Assembly: GCA_037039925.1 (NCBI GenBank)
Contig: JAXRKP010000057.1
Coordinates: 416,001-480,000, forward strand
Direction of reading: 5' to 3'
Origin: Doris montereyensis
Lineage: Eukaryota; Mollusca; Gastropoda; Nudibranchia; Dorididae
DNA: 64,000 bases
The notes under the pieces were generated by a model that worked only from the letters and a program-made list of their open reading frames with translations, made no database searches and was not told the DNA's origin. Positions 12,115 to 24,839 of the stretch are shown one piece after another (positions within the stretch are counted from its first letter, which is position 1; every line of letters begins with the position of its first letter). The translations under genes were made by a program, and so were the position numbers.

Positions 12115-12345
12115 AGGAATAACAGATGAGAGGGAATGGCATCCATGCGCCCATCAGTCTCTTTCACGGGTATGGGAAATCACGTTATGACTGACAGATT
12201 TTTACGCTAGAATTACTGGAGATGCCACTCCCTTTTTGTGGTAAGCGGGATTTCTTTCGGTGACCACTCATTAGCAATAACAGTATTCATTAAATTGCCC
12301 TGTTGAGCCAACATATGCGGCTTTCAATGACCAATAATGACCATA
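12115..12345 (+). repeat. Interspersed repeat shared with 49,390-49,590
   Basis: Shares CCAGTCTCTTTC-like, 'atcacgt...tgactgac', 'ttttacgct', 'gtgctaagcgggtttcctt', 'tgttgagcc' and AATGACCAATAATGACCATA with the second copy. Non-coding; class unknown. Confidence 0.65.
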
Positions 12346-12349
12346 CTAA

Positions 12350-13010
12350 CTACACAATACCAGCCCTAAAAGACAAAAACGTCATCATTACATTTCATGA
12401 CAATATCAGCAACCCCCCCCCCCAACACTTCATCATTTGTATTTCATCCCGTTATCAGCCAAGAAAACTAAAAAGCTTTTTAGTATATTTCATTACATGT
12501 ACAATATCAGCCATGAAGAAAATCCACTTCATATTATATGTTATCACAGTATCAGTGAAGAAAATGCAAGCCTTTTATCATTATTATCATTATCCACCTA
12601 AAAAAAGAACGTGAGAAACTCATTGCAATAGCAAGTGACAGTCAGAAAGTAAATGAAGCAGTCAGTTCAATAGTGTGTTTATGTCCATTTTCGTGGAAAA
12701 CGAGACGGAAAGATAATCCTTGAGAATAAAAGGAAATCATGCTTCCTGAAAAGCGTGGAATTGATATGATGAAAACATCACGTTTACAGCCGTTTGAAAC
12801 TTGAAATTCCCAAAGTCCATGGTTTTTTGGCATTTTTCTTTAATTGGTGTAATTCAATCGTGACTTAGGCCCACTATTGAAATGGTCCCTTCCATTTTAA
12901 TATCAAAGCCAAAACTTTTAAATGACAAGGCACTGCAGGAGAAGGAAAGTGAGATAAAACAAAACCAACAACATAGGAGGTAGGTCAACAATCAACAGTG
13001 AGTCTACTTT
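12350..13010. other. Intergenic, nothing recognised
   Basis: Contains a C10 homopolymer at about 12414-12423. No coding or repeat signal I can support. Confidence 0.4.
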
Positions 13011-13014
13011 AAGT

Positions 13015-13990
13015 GAGGATACATATGCAGTAACATGTGTGTCATGTGGATACATATGCAGTAACATGTGTGTCATATGGATACATGTGCAGTGACATGT
13101 GTGTCATGTGGATACATATGCAGTAACATGTGTGTCATGTGGATACATGTGCAGTGACATATGTGTCATGTGGATACATGTGCAGTGACATGTGGATACA
13201 TGTGCAGTAACATGTGTGTCATGTGGATACATATGCAGTTACATGTGTGTCATGTGGATACATATGCAGTGACATGTGTGTCATGTGGATACATGTGCAG
13301 TGACATGTCTGTCATGTGGATACATGTGCAGTGAACTGTGTGTCATGTGGATACATGTGCAGTGACATGTGTGTCACGTGGATACATATGCAGTAACATG
13401 TGTGTCATGTGGATACATATGCAGTAACATGTGTGTCATGTGGATACATGTACAGTGACATGTGTGTCATGTGGATACATGTGCAGTGACATGTGTGTCA
13501 TGTGGATACATGTGCAGTGACATGTGTGTCATGTGGATACATATGCAGTGACATGTGTGTCATGTGGATACATACAGTGACATGTGTGTCATGTGGATAC
13601 ATATGCAGTGACATGTGTCATGTGGATACATATGCAGTAACATGTGTCATGTGGATACATGTACAGTGACATGTGTGTCATGTGGATACATATGCAGTGA
13701 CATGTGTGTCATGTGGATACATGTACAGTGACATGTGTGTCATGTGGATACATGTGCAGAAACATGTGTGTCATGTGGATACATGTGCAGTGACATGTGT
13801 GTCATGTGGATACATGTGCAGTGACATGTGTGTCATGTGGATACATGTGCAGTGACATGTGTCATGTGGATACATGTGCAGTGACATGTGTGTCATGTGG
13901 ATACATGTGCAGTGACATGTGTGTCATGTGGATACATGTACAGTGACATGTGTGTCATGTGGATACATATGCAGTGACATGTGTGTCATT
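13015..13990. repeat. Satellite array, ~30-bp unit
   Basis: About 32 units of TGTGTCATGTGGATACATGT followed by GCAGTGACA. ATATGC/ATGTGC/ATGTAC variants alternate between units, and some units lack the second TGTG. The open frame at 13673-13855 is only this repeat. Confidence 0.95.
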
Positions 13991-14019
13991 TAGATACATA
14001 AATCATTCATGGATAACAG

Positions 14020-14380
14020 TTTTAAAAAAAGAAGAAAAGTGACTACCCCACTATATTTACAGTAATCTTTTGTTTTTTAACAGTAAAATATTTGCTTCAG
14101 TGAAACAAGGATACGGTACCTATTATTATTAAAGAAGAAAGAGGGGGAAGGAAGGGGGAGGTGTAGGGAGAAGGGTACTGAGAAATTAAATAGCTACAAA
14201 TCTTATAGATTAAGTAGTGTCGTTCTGGTTAAGGTTAACTATGGATGATTGCAAGACTGATTTAGAAAGTCAACTGATTTTTCAATAAGCATGATCTGAC
14301 TAGCTAGGTAGCCTTCGATCAATTCTTCCGTTCAACCAGCTGATTACATCAGTGTAGCAAAGTTTTCTTCACTCCATTGA
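14020..14380. other. Intergenic, nothing recognised
   Basis: Short G/A-rich block at about 14140-14175; otherwise no feature. Confidence 0.4.
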
Positions 14381-14384
14381 TAGA

Positions 14385-14745
14385 TATAAAACATTAAGAC
14401 GGATTTATAGTCTGTATCCCCGCACAAGTGCAGGCTCGACGACTGTACATCATTTATCCCCCAGCAGGCCAATTCATTCAAAGTCCTTTTCAACTCCTTG
14501 GGGAGTATACAGTACAGTAGCTTTTTACTATTTTTAGGCACTTTGTACTAACATTCTACCAAGATCTTCTCTACCTATAGCTGGGTACTCATATCACACC
14601 TGAGACAAGTGAGGAAAGTTGAGTGAGGTACCTTCCCTAAGAGTTGTGAAAAGAACATGTGGGTCAGCAATGGGGTTTGACTTGAGCCAGTGTCATTGTA
14701 ATTACAACCTAACAACACAACGGTTCCGCTACAACGCCTTTAAAG
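14385..14745 (-). mobile_element. SINE family 3 copy
   Basis: On the minus strand: a tRNA-like head (GCGGAACCGTTGTGTTGTTA, B box GGCTCAAGTC), then a body shared over about 350 bp with 36385-36745 ('cacaagtgcaggctcga', 'tcccccagcaggccaattcattcaaa', 'gagtatacagtaca'). Confidence 0.65.
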
Positions 14746-14749
14746 AACT

Positions 14750-15510
14750 AAATCTTATTTCCGGTCTCTATAACTTGAGGCAGAACAGATATTTATATTA
14801 TATATCAGTTCCTGGACAGAATACTAGTCCATGGTGGATTTTACTCTCCAATTGATGCTTTTACTCATTTACACCTGGACTTCAGAAACTCGAGTCAGAC
14901 AACCAAAGCCCTAGGTGGCCGATGCCACACATTATATTAATGTGTCCTTGACCAAATGACTTGGAAGTCATATTATTAATCAGGCCAATGATACGTAACA
15001 ATTATACATGCACGTACATGCTCTCACATTCTTATTCAAATGTGATAGCGTGCTGTTTTTTTTCTGTATTAGCTTCCAGCATTGCTTTAGTTTTTTCCCA
15101 CACTAGAGTAAACTGTAAAAAACGGTTTTGTGTAATTTTTAGAGTTTGTTTTGACTACATATATTAGTCAATCACATCTATAGAGAAAAAATGCATTTTT
15201 CTTAAGGAAAAAACCTAAAAGAAACGCAACATACAGCTGATAAAAAAAGAACTAAAAGAAACACAACATACAGCTGATTAAAAAAGAAAATATTAGAATA
15301 ACACCTCCCCCCCCTCCCCGACCTAACAAACTGAATGAAAACATAATTTAAAAATATATAAATCACTGGTTATTGCTTTTAATGGAAATAGAACAGCTTC
15401 TATTATCTTGTCATTGACGCAACACCAGAATAGTAACATCCATTAACCCTTACAGTGTAGCACAAGGACAATTACAGTTATTACCAATATAAAATGCATA
15501 GAAAAACGGA
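14750..15510. other. Intergenic; two-copy 42-bp repeat
   Basis: At 15195-15290 a segment with AAAAGAAACGCAACATACAG is present twice in tandem. Otherwise nothing recognised. Confidence 0.45.
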
Positions 15511-15514
15511 GGAC

Positions 15515-15800
15515 TTAGTAGTCCAGAAGCAAGGTGTTGGCCTCAACGAAAAGGCTGTGGGTTTAAACCCCGTCGGTTGCAAAATTTACTTGCAAAATTT
15601 ACTTGGTCCTGGTAGGTGGATCGGCATCCAGTCCATTGGAGATGGATGTTAAAAAGGAGGTCCCATTTGCAGATCAGAGCACTGTGCACGTTAAAAATCC
15701 CTTGGCTGTTAACAGGACAGTCCGGGCAAAATTAAAAATCCTACCAAAACTCCCTAGATCCTCTTAGTTGTGGAGGAGGGTAAATCAAATCAAATCAACA
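15515..15800 (+). mobile_element. SINE family 2, near full copy
   Basis: Head with AGAAGCAAGGTGTTGGCCTC (A box) and GGGTTTAAACCCCG (B box), body with GTTAAAAAGGAGGTCCCATT and TTAAAAATCCCTTGGCTGTT, and a tail of AATCAAATC repeats. Confidence 0.8.
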
Positions 15801-16570
15801 TCAAGTTGTATCAATATCATTACAAAAACTGTAATCGCTTTATATCACAATATTACTTTATGAGCAGATTCTTCGTTAAATTTCATGTCAATTAATTTGG
15901 CATTATTAGCTCTAACAATAATGAATACACCATTAGCAATAATAATTACACGGTGGGGGGGGGGGAACAACAACAACAATAATATCTGAAAGAAATGCTG
16001 TGATTCATAGTATGAATGACCCAAAGCAATGTAGTATGCCCCCCCCCCCCCCCTCCCCCAAACATATAGAGTATTGCAAATGATTGGAGTAATACTTTTC
16101 AGTTACAACACCTACACATGAATTAATTTAAGTTGTGGAATGCTTTAGGGTCACCAATAGGTATTTGTAATCACAGTAACTTCATTCTCCCTGGTCTCCT
16201 CCTACATTACAGGTTATTTCAATTTTTATTCATCTTAAAAAATCAAACTTTTTATAAAGCTTGAGGATCAAATCTTGTTACAATACCTTTGCAACTATAA
16301 CAACCATAGCAAAAAAGGCTCTTATCAAAAGTAAAACGGTTTAAAAGGACTTCATAAATCATGGAGAAGAACAATATTATGTGTAAAAGTATAAATCGAA
16401 TATCAAAAAATGAAACAAAGTTTTCTCAAGAAATAAATTATAACAATGAATTAAAAATGAATTAAAAGAAAAGAACACAAATCATTCAAGCAAAAGTCAA
16501 TTATCATTTTAAACAGCAGTGCCTTTCTGAGAGGTTATTTAAAGGGCGATGGCAGTGGGGAAAATAAAAG
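15800..16570. other. Intergenic; homopolymers only
   Basis: G-run at about 15955-15966 and C-run at about 16040-16052; no other signal. Confidence 0.45.
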
Positions 16571-16574
16571 TAAA

Positions 16575-16980
16575 CTAAAGTTCTTTCAAGGCCATTACAA
16601 CTCATAGTAAACTAAAGCTCCTTCAAGGCCGCTACAGCCCTTAGAGCTGGAGCTTATCCTGGTTTCAATAGTATGAAGTGGAACAGGGGACAATAATCAG
16701 ATCCTGGCCAGGATGCTGATTTCACTTCCAAATTAGTGCTTGTACCCATTTGCACCTGGGTAGAGTGGGGCAAATGCGTGTTAAGTGTCTTTCCCAAGGA
16801 ACACAACATCGGACCTAGCTTTGCTAGATTCAAACATGATCCCCAGGACAGCAGTCTAACCGCTCCCCAGCCGATGCTGGTAACTATTTGCACCTGAGTC
16901 AAGTGGAGAAATGAGTTGCAATTACCAGGATTCAAAGCTAGAATCTCATGATCCCAACTCTGGCAGTCAGAGGTGACTTA
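16575..16980 (-). mobile_element. SINE family 1, two overlapping or nested copies
   Basis: The 3' end motif (CTTCAAGGCC...GAGCTGGAGCTTATC on the plus strand) and the 'tttgcacctg' body motif each occur twice, with two tRNA-like heads at the right (GATCCCCAGGACAGCAGTCTA and GATCCCAACTCTGGCAGTCA). One copy has inserted in, or next to, another. Confidence 0.6.
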
Positions 16981-16984
16981 AGGA

Positions 16985-18340
16985 GGGATGGTGGGGAGAA
17001 AATAGATAAATGAAATGCTAGACTCTTCTTCCTTTCATTTTTCAATAGAAAAAGATACAGTATACAGTGTCATTTTTCAGTTCAAACTAAAAGAAAACAA
17101 AAGAAGAAAGCAATGCAGACAATTGCATTCGTCCATGTGCATGTATCTGGTCTTGTGAACAAACAAAGTGAAATTTCTTTTTTCTGCTGATGTATTTCTT
17201 ACTGTCATGAATTAAGAGATCATATTCCTACCTCCGGTTTTGGAAATAACTTACAGCAGTGAACATAGATCTATATGATCAACAAAGCCAATTCATCAAA
17301 CTGTCTAGTATGATTTACATCCACCTTATTCAGGTGTAGAGAAACTGTTGAATATTTTACTCCTTGTTTTTTTCCCTAAAATGCAAATTTAAGACCCAGT
17401 TTATGCCAATGGCTCTTGGTATGCAGCAGTTTATAAGATAAGAAAACATTTTAGAGAACATAGATGTGGTGCTCTAGTGATGGGAAGTTTGTGTCACAGG
17501 CTTATAATATGCAATGGACATAAATCAGACTGTGACAAAAGGTTGTTGGAATGGAACTTTCCTACACTTAGTTTGCACTTTTTCAAAGTTTCCTTAATTC
17601 TCTTATAAATTGTATTGCTTTGTTTATTGAAACAATAATAAAAAGATAAAAATAATGCACTATTTGTTGTTTTGTGTGGTTCTATGCCAAGAAAATCCTA
17701 TGTAATGTTTGTGAATGACTGCTTTTCACTAAGATCATTCTTACATTGGGTGTTTGGATTTAGAAATTTATATATTAGAATTAGACCAAAGCATTAGTTT
17801 CCATTACTCTGATCCTCTACATAATTTGGCCAATATAAAAACACTGATTTTGTGTACTCAAGGTTGACCATTCAGTTATATAAGAAAAAAATGGGTCGGT
17901 CATTATGCAGTATGTCTTATATATGATTATTTTCAAGGAGGCCTAACTCTATCAGCTCAAAATATTACTGGATCAACGAGCGGCCGCGATTTTGTCTGTT
18001 CGTATACTAGACCTAATAAAGCATGTGAAAAAAAATCAAATAACTACATAATGACTTTCTATGATAATCATTTTTCCGAGTACTGGTCATTTGGCCTAAA
18101 AGGGGACTTCCCAAATGCTAGATTTGGGAATTCAAATAAAGAACTGACTTATCGAGAGATTCATTCAATCTTCAATATTTACTAATTTCCTCAATTAATT
18201 ATCAATCAAATTGACCCATATGGAGTATTTTCTGAATATCTGACACTTTTTCCTGATAGATAGAGATCACATGAATAGAACCATTGCAATTTCAGGCTCA
18301 TATCTAGGTTGTTGTTTTTTCCGCCATTTTTTTTTTTTTT
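16985..18340. other. Intergenic, nothing recognised
   Basis: About 1.35 kb of AT-rich sequence without coding potential. A T18 run followed by AG lies at 18327-18345, just before the satellite. Confidence 0.45.
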
Positions 18341-18359
18341 TTTAGGTTCACTAAAGACG

Positions 18360-20150
18360 ACATGTTGATATATCTATTCTACAGTCTCTGTCATGTTGAT
18401 ATATCTATTCTACAGTCATGTTGTCATGTTGATATATCTATTCTACAGTCATGTTGATATATCTATTCTACAGTCATGTTGATATATCTATTCTACAGTC
18501 ATGTTGATATATCTATTCTACAGTCATGTTGATATATCTATTCTACAGTCATGTTGATATATCTATTCTACAGTCATGTTGATATATCTATTCTACAGTC
18601 ATGTTGATATATCTATTCTACAGTCATGTTGATATATCTATTCTACAGTCATGTTGATATATCTATTCTACAGTCAAGTTGTCAGTCATGTTGATATATC
18701 TATTCTACAGTCATGTTGATATATCTATTCTACAGTCATGTTGATATATCTATTCTACAGTCATGTTGATATATCTATTCTACAGTCATGTTGATATATC
18801 TATTCTACAGTCATGTTGATATATCTATTCTACAGTCATGTTGATATATCTATTCTACAGTCATGTTGATATATCTATTCTACAGTCATGTTGATATATC
18901 TATTCTACAGTCATGTTGATATATCTATTTGATATATCTATTCTACAGTCATGTTGATATATCTATTCTACAGTCATGTTGATATATCTATTCTACAGTC
19001 ATGTTGATATATCTATTCTACAGTCATGTTGATATATCTATTCTACATCATGTTGATATATCTATTCTACAGTCATGTTGATATATCTATTCTAGTCATG
19101 TTGATATATCTATTCTACAGTCATGTTGATATATCTATTCTACAGTCATGTTGATATATCTATTCTACAGTCATGTTGATATATCTATTCTAGTCATGTT
19201 GATATATCATTCTACAGTCATGTTGATATATCTATTCTAGTCATGTTGTCATGTTGATATATCTATTCTACAGTCATGTTGATATATCTATTCTACAGTC
19301 ATGTTGATATATCTATTCTACAGTCATGTTGATATATCATTCTACAGTCATGTTGATATATCTATTCTACAGTCATGTTGATATATCTATTCTACAGTCA
19401 TGTTGATATATCTATTCTACAGTCATGTTGATATATCTATTCTACAGTCATGTTGATATTCTACAGTCTATTCTACAGTCATGTTGATATATCTATTCTA
19501 CAGTCATGTTGATATATCTATTCTACAGTCATGTTGATATATCTATTCTACAGTCATGTTGATATATCTATTCTACAGTCATGTTGATATATCTATTCTA
19601 CAGTCATGTTGATATATCTATTCTACAGTCATGTTGTCATGTTGATATATCTATTCTACAGTCATGTTGATATATCTATTCTACGGTCATGTTGATATAT
19701 CTATTCTACAGTCATGTTGATATATCTATTCTACAGTCATGTTGATATATCTATTCATGTTGATATATCTATTCTACAGTCATGTTGATATATCTATTCT
19801 ACAGTCATGTTGATATATCTATTCTACAGTCATGTTGATATATTTATTCTACAGTCATGTTGATATATCTATTCTACAGTCATGTTGATATATCTATTCT
19901 ACAGTCATGTTGATATATCTATTCTACAGTCATGTTGATATATCTATTCTACAGTCATGTTGATATATCTATTCTACAGTCATGTTGATATATCTATTCT
20001 ACAGTCATGTTGATATATCTATTCTACAGTCATGTTGATATATCTATTCTACAGTCATGTTGATATATCTATTCTACAGTCATGTTGATATATCTATTCT
20101 ACAGTCAAGTTTGATATATCTATTCTCAGTCATGTTGATATATTTATTCC
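18360..20150. repeat. Satellite array, 25-bp unit
   Basis: About 70 highly homogeneous copies of CATGTTGATATATCTATTCT + ACAGT, with a few units deleted internally. Homogeneity is much higher than in the other arrays here. Degenerate units continue to about 20,520. On the plus strand every unit contains a 3'-splice-site-like TCTATTCTACAG. Confidence 0.97.
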
Positions 20151-20159
20151 CACAAGTTC

Positions 20160-21614
20160 ATTCATTACTGATTATTTTGATATGCAATATTTTATACTAT
20201 TCTTTGGGCTGTAATAATGGTCATGTTGATAGTACAGCAACATCATGTTGATAAAAAGTCATTGTCTATTCAAGTTGATATATCTATTCAGTGTCTATTC
20301 TACAGTAGCTCTAGTCATGTTGAAAGAGTTAATATAATATATAATTCCTTCACTTAACACAAATTCTATTTCACAAAGATAGATCAAACGCATGTTGATA
20401 AAAAATGTATTTACAAACCATGAGAAGCATGAACATGGTTTTTCATGTTGATATATCTATTCTCCGCTACCCTATGTCTGATCGTTGATATATCTATTCG
20501 ACAGTCAAGTTTGAATAAATGTAACCCATGTTGACAACGACCCAATCAGTCAAGTTTGAAGCAGGGGCCAGTTGAACTATCTTTTCACAATTGTTTATAG
20601 ATGAGGAAATTGATGCTAAATTTGGTATGTATGAAATAGATAGAAAAAAAGTGCAAATTTGATACTTTCAGCTCTAGCCTGAAAGAGTTTCTTACAAAGA
20701 TAGCAACCTTTTGTTGCAGCCTCAAATAGAAAATAAAATGACAACGACCCAAAAAATGAACTATCTTTTCCCTGCAGATGAGTTTGACACAAATAGAAAA
20801 TAAAAAAAAAAAGAAGAAGAGAAAAGGGTATGGTAGACACTTAAATGTATGTTTTTTCAGTTGATTTTGATGTTACGCAAACAATGAAAAAATATCTCAT
20901 AAGTTTGACATAAAGGAGAATAATTGATGTTTTTCAAGATGGAATGTGAGAATGGGCCGAAAAAATCGAAAAACGGAAAGAGATTTGCTGGCATTGTGTT
21001 TTCTTTTTTTTTTAACAAAAGCGTTCAATGCTCTTGACTTCTGTTCAAAAGGAATTCTGTATTATCAGAAGATGAGGAAAGAAAAGAGATTGAACACATC
21101 CAGTCAACAAATAAGAAACATGAAAAATCCTGAAAGTTTTGTGATATAGTTGTAAAAGGAAAAAAAATGGGATATTTTGCATTTCTTAAAGGATAAAAGT
21201 GATTCCATGGAATAAAAAAAGAAATACATGTAAATAAATAGCAGTGTATATACATTGCTGCAAATGACCTTGTTTATAATAGTAGAAGCAAAAAGGGAGA
21301 AATGAGATATTTGGCAAAGACTGATATTGCTCTTCGAAATCATAAGTTATAAATAAAAATGAAAACAGCAATGGATTTTAGTCAGGAAGTAAGCACATTC
21401 ACCCTTTAAACATATGGCTCATACTACTCATAGACATATTTTAAAATTTGATGCTGGTCACATAGGTTTTATCACCTATATTTTTCTTTGTTTTGGGCAA
21501 AAAGATGATTGTTTTCATTTTTTCCCTTTGGAAAGATGCTTTTTGTTAGTCAAACTTCAGCAAAGCTTTGTGAGTGTTTTCCATCTGTTCCTCTGTCTGG
21601 CTCTTATTCACACT

Positions 21615-21653
<39 letters not shown>

Positions 21654-22515
21654 ACAATTTGTCTGTCTGTCTCTTTCTCATAAGAGTTGGAAAAAAAAAA
21701 TAAAGCTGACAGGTATATAAATGCTATGGAGATAATTCATGAAGCAGAATTGCTATACACAAAAAAAATTGGTAAAAAATATAACAAACATAGTAAACTA
21801 TGTAAAACTGAGCAGCATGGAAATAAACAATATCATCAAACAAAAATTTGATAATGGAAAGGCATTGGTTGGAACAAACTATGATATCAGCAAAAAGTAA
21901 CAGAAGTCTGTAGTGTGAGAGGTACCAAATCACCTGAGAAACAATCCATAATGCTTGCATTAAAATGTTAAATACCATTAAAGCTTTTTTTAACAAAAGA
22001 GAGAAATTAAAAGCATTTAAAATAGTGTATGATATCAGGCAAAAAAAAAAAAATCTAAAACAAAAATAAAAAATACATGCACATTCAATTTAAACACCGT
22101 AGTTTTTAGTTTTTAGAATGAGAAATTTTTTCTCTATAGACTGCAACCACTAGGTCTTATATAATCATGTTCATAATTAGTGTAACACTTGCCTATGTTC
22201 AAATATGTTGAATTGTGTTGATAAAATGCGTTAAAGTATATATTTTTGAAAAGCTAGCTAATTTCTTGATTGAACGGTATATAACCTTTATCTCAAAATT
22301 TTATTGCCAATGTTCCCACACACTTTGAACTAAAAAATAAATAAATCAAAAGACACAAAACAAATGCTTTCATGCGCATTGTCTTTCAAAACATGTTTGT
22401 GGAGGTTTACACTATTTTTCACTCTCTGTGAATGCCTTTTATGACGTTAATGTTACGTTATCAACGAATGTTAACATTTCATCAACTTAGATCTACACCT
22501 TGATACCAAACCTCC
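20160..22515. other. Intergenic; decayed satellite units, (CA)n, A-runs
   Basis: Decayed 25-bp units to 20,520. TGACAACGACCCAA is followed by GAACTATCTTTTC in two copies (20532 and 20740). (CA)n at 21615-21650. No supported gene. Confidence 0.5.
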
Positions 22516-22519
22516 ATAC

Positions 22520-22965
22520 AAGGCTATGAATCAGTAACTGTAGGGGGAGGAATTCTAAGAGGAAAAAGAAAACCCAGCGGGGTTCGTGTTGAAGGGGGAC
22601 TTGGTTCGAATGAGTTCATTACAGACATATAGAAGCCACATGCGTTTTGATTTTTTAGAGAGAACCGTGATGCAAAACTTTTCATGCATAATAATGCATC
22701 AACGCACAGGGGTAGAATTACAAAAGACATTTTGGACCATCAGACTTTGGAAACAGTGCTCTGGCTGGCCATCAGACCAGACATGAATGCAATTGAAAAC
22801 TTGTGGGACATTATATAGCGATGGCCTTGAAGTCATGGAGATAGAAAAAAAAACACAGATGAACTTTTGAGAGTTTTGAAAGGTATTCGGGACAGATTCA
22901 CTTATGAATTCATACAGAGAGGTTGGCGGACATCCAAGACATTGAGATTATTTCGAGTTTCCATT
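22520..22965 (+). pseudogene. Tc1/mariner transposase C-terminal remnant
   Basis: With frameshifts and stops the plus strand gives an MHNNASTHRG-type stretch (family N-N-A-x-x-H), then ...IRPDMNAIENLWDII, the family's S-P-D-L-N-P-I-E-x-L-W-D box containing the third catalytic acid, then a remnant resembling the tail (IRDRFTYEFIQRGW). The N-terminal half and terminal repeats are not visible. Inactive. Confidence 0.8.
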
Positions 22966-23835
22966 TTCTTTGAGCGATGCCTTGTCGCTAATGAAATGAA
23001 TTTTATTAAAACTTTAATACAGATGAAGACAATTTTTTAGCTTCAATTTCATATACGAAATAGTTTATAAAATACCAGCGAAAAACAAAGTGCTACATTA
23101 ATTCTGAGCATGATAAAAAAGCAGAATACGTAGAATAACAGAAATATGATTTTGCATAAATACAGAGCAAGGTAGAAACTGTTACATGAAAATTATTTTG
23201 AATGGCATGCATGAAACATTACAAGTCAAAGTAGAGTGGCTACATTAAAAAAAAGGATATCAAAGGCAGTTTTTCAAATCCCAAAAATAAGCTCTTTCTC
23301 CATTAGGGAAAACAGCTATTTCATAATATGCTTGTTATACAGTAGTCTCTTCCAAAATACACTGTCCATGGTTAACACATTTTTTTTTGCATTTTGGCTA
23401 TGACCCATTACAGTGTATTTACATTGCCATTCATGTTTGAAAATAGATGTAAACTCTTTTGTTTTTGTTTTTTGTTATTGTGTGGGGTTTGTTATTCGTT
23501 GGTTTGAGGACAAGACCCAATAGGCCTTCTCATAGATCTGTTACATTCTTTTCTCACTCAAGACTACAAGTACAACATGGGCTAGTGGTAATGAAGACAT
23601 TCGGTAACAGTGTTGTTGTATTTTATTGATTGCCACGCGTGTCATACAGAGTACGATCTCTGTGGGTAAAAGTGACACAAGACCTTTCTCAGGTTTTCTC
23701 ACCGTGATCAAAGAGAGAGAGAGAGAGACGATCAGACTGTTTGTCTGCTAGACCTATCGAGTGAGAGAGGCAAGGGGAGGGTAATAGTGAAGATGATCAA
23801 GACTAGTTGAGAATAGTTCGTTAAGATCTAGATGT

Positions 23836-23837
23836 CA

Positions 23838-23870
<33 letters not shown>

Positions 23871-23871
23871 C
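23836..23871. repeat. (CA)n microsatellite
   Basis: ACACAC run inside the inverted-repeat element. Confidence 0.9.
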
Positions 23872-23984
23872 TGTGTGACAGATTGTTTCACTGGAACGAG
23901 GCGAGAAGAGGTTATTAAGTTTATTTTTCCACAGGAATTGACTCTTTAAATGCAACAAACTGAAGACAGGCTTACAAACCCAAA

Positions 23985-24270
23985 TGCTGTAATTTGGCCA
24001 AGTCAAGCCAGCCCTTGTTGCAATTTGGTCAAGTCAAGCCAGCCCTTGTTGCATTTTGGCAAAGTTTAGCCAGCCCTTGTCTCAATTTGGCCAAGTCAAG
24101 CCAGCCCTTGTTGCAATTTGGCCAAGTCAAGCCAGCCCTTGTTGCATTTGGCCAAGTCAGTTCAGCCCTTGTCTCAATTTGGCCAAAGTCAAGCCAGCCC
24201 TTGTTGCATTTTGACAAAGTTAAGCCAGCCCTTGTCTCAATTTGGCAAAGTCAAGCCATCCCTTTATGCA
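23985..24270. repeat. Minisatellite, ~31-bp unit, 9 copies
   Basis: Units of AAGTCAAGCCAGCCCTTGTT + GCAATTTGGCC, alternating with GTCTCAATTTGG variants. The last units run into the TTTTGG text of the element's right end, suggesting that the array grew from the element's own subterminal sequence. Confidence 0.9.
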
Positions 24271-24839
24271 TTTTGAGGGGGTGATTTGCGTTGTAAAATT
24301 CGGTTACATAAAAAAATGTGCATTATGACGAATCATGCATTTTGATGGTGTGCATTTTGGCGGAGACTACTGTGTAATGAAACACACAAGTACAAAGTCA
24401 ATGCACTGTGCCCTTTTACTTTATGTCATGAAAAAGTTTGTCTGTACATTTAAATACATCTTATAACAGCTCTTGCTTTTATTCTTATTTTTCTTTTTGA
24501 AGTTCACTTGCCATACCTCCCCATTAAGAGCACATTGCACTGAAAAACACGAAAACCAAACTTGGTGATTTTACTAGATTTGGATTTTTCCCCCTTTTAT
24601 AAATATATATGCAAATATGTCTAGGTTTTCATCTGTACTTTTCACTTGATTAACGAAGTATCTAATATAATAAGACTGTCTTTTTATTCTACCTTCTAAC
24701 CATTCCTTTTATCCCTCCTCTTCACCTTAAATCTTCATCCCAATGGGTGTCTGGCCTCATTATTGACTACAAGCAAAGCTACTCAAAAGTGTAGGAATAA
24801 TCACATCGTTCAGTGAGAGAATCTATTGCGCATCATGAT

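Larger units (their letters stand above)
23340..24372. mobile_element. 1.03-kb inverted-repeat element (CAGTAGTCTC ends)
   Basis: Left end CAGTAGTCTCTTCCAAAATA; the right end in reverse complement is CAGTAGTCTCCGCCAAAATG. TA precedes the left end as in Tc1/mariner insertions; the right flank is TG, so the duplication is imperfect. The interior holds a (CA)n tract and a ~31-bp minisatellite, with no transposase: a non-autonomous element. Confidence 0.75.

Noticed and set aside
13015..20150. CRISPR-like regular repeats
   Set aside because: Head-to-tail satellites without unique spacers, in a eukaryotic, intron-containing context.
22586..22786. Active Tc1/mariner transposase
   Set aside because: Only the C-terminal third is present, with stops, a frameshift and no flanking terminal repeats found.
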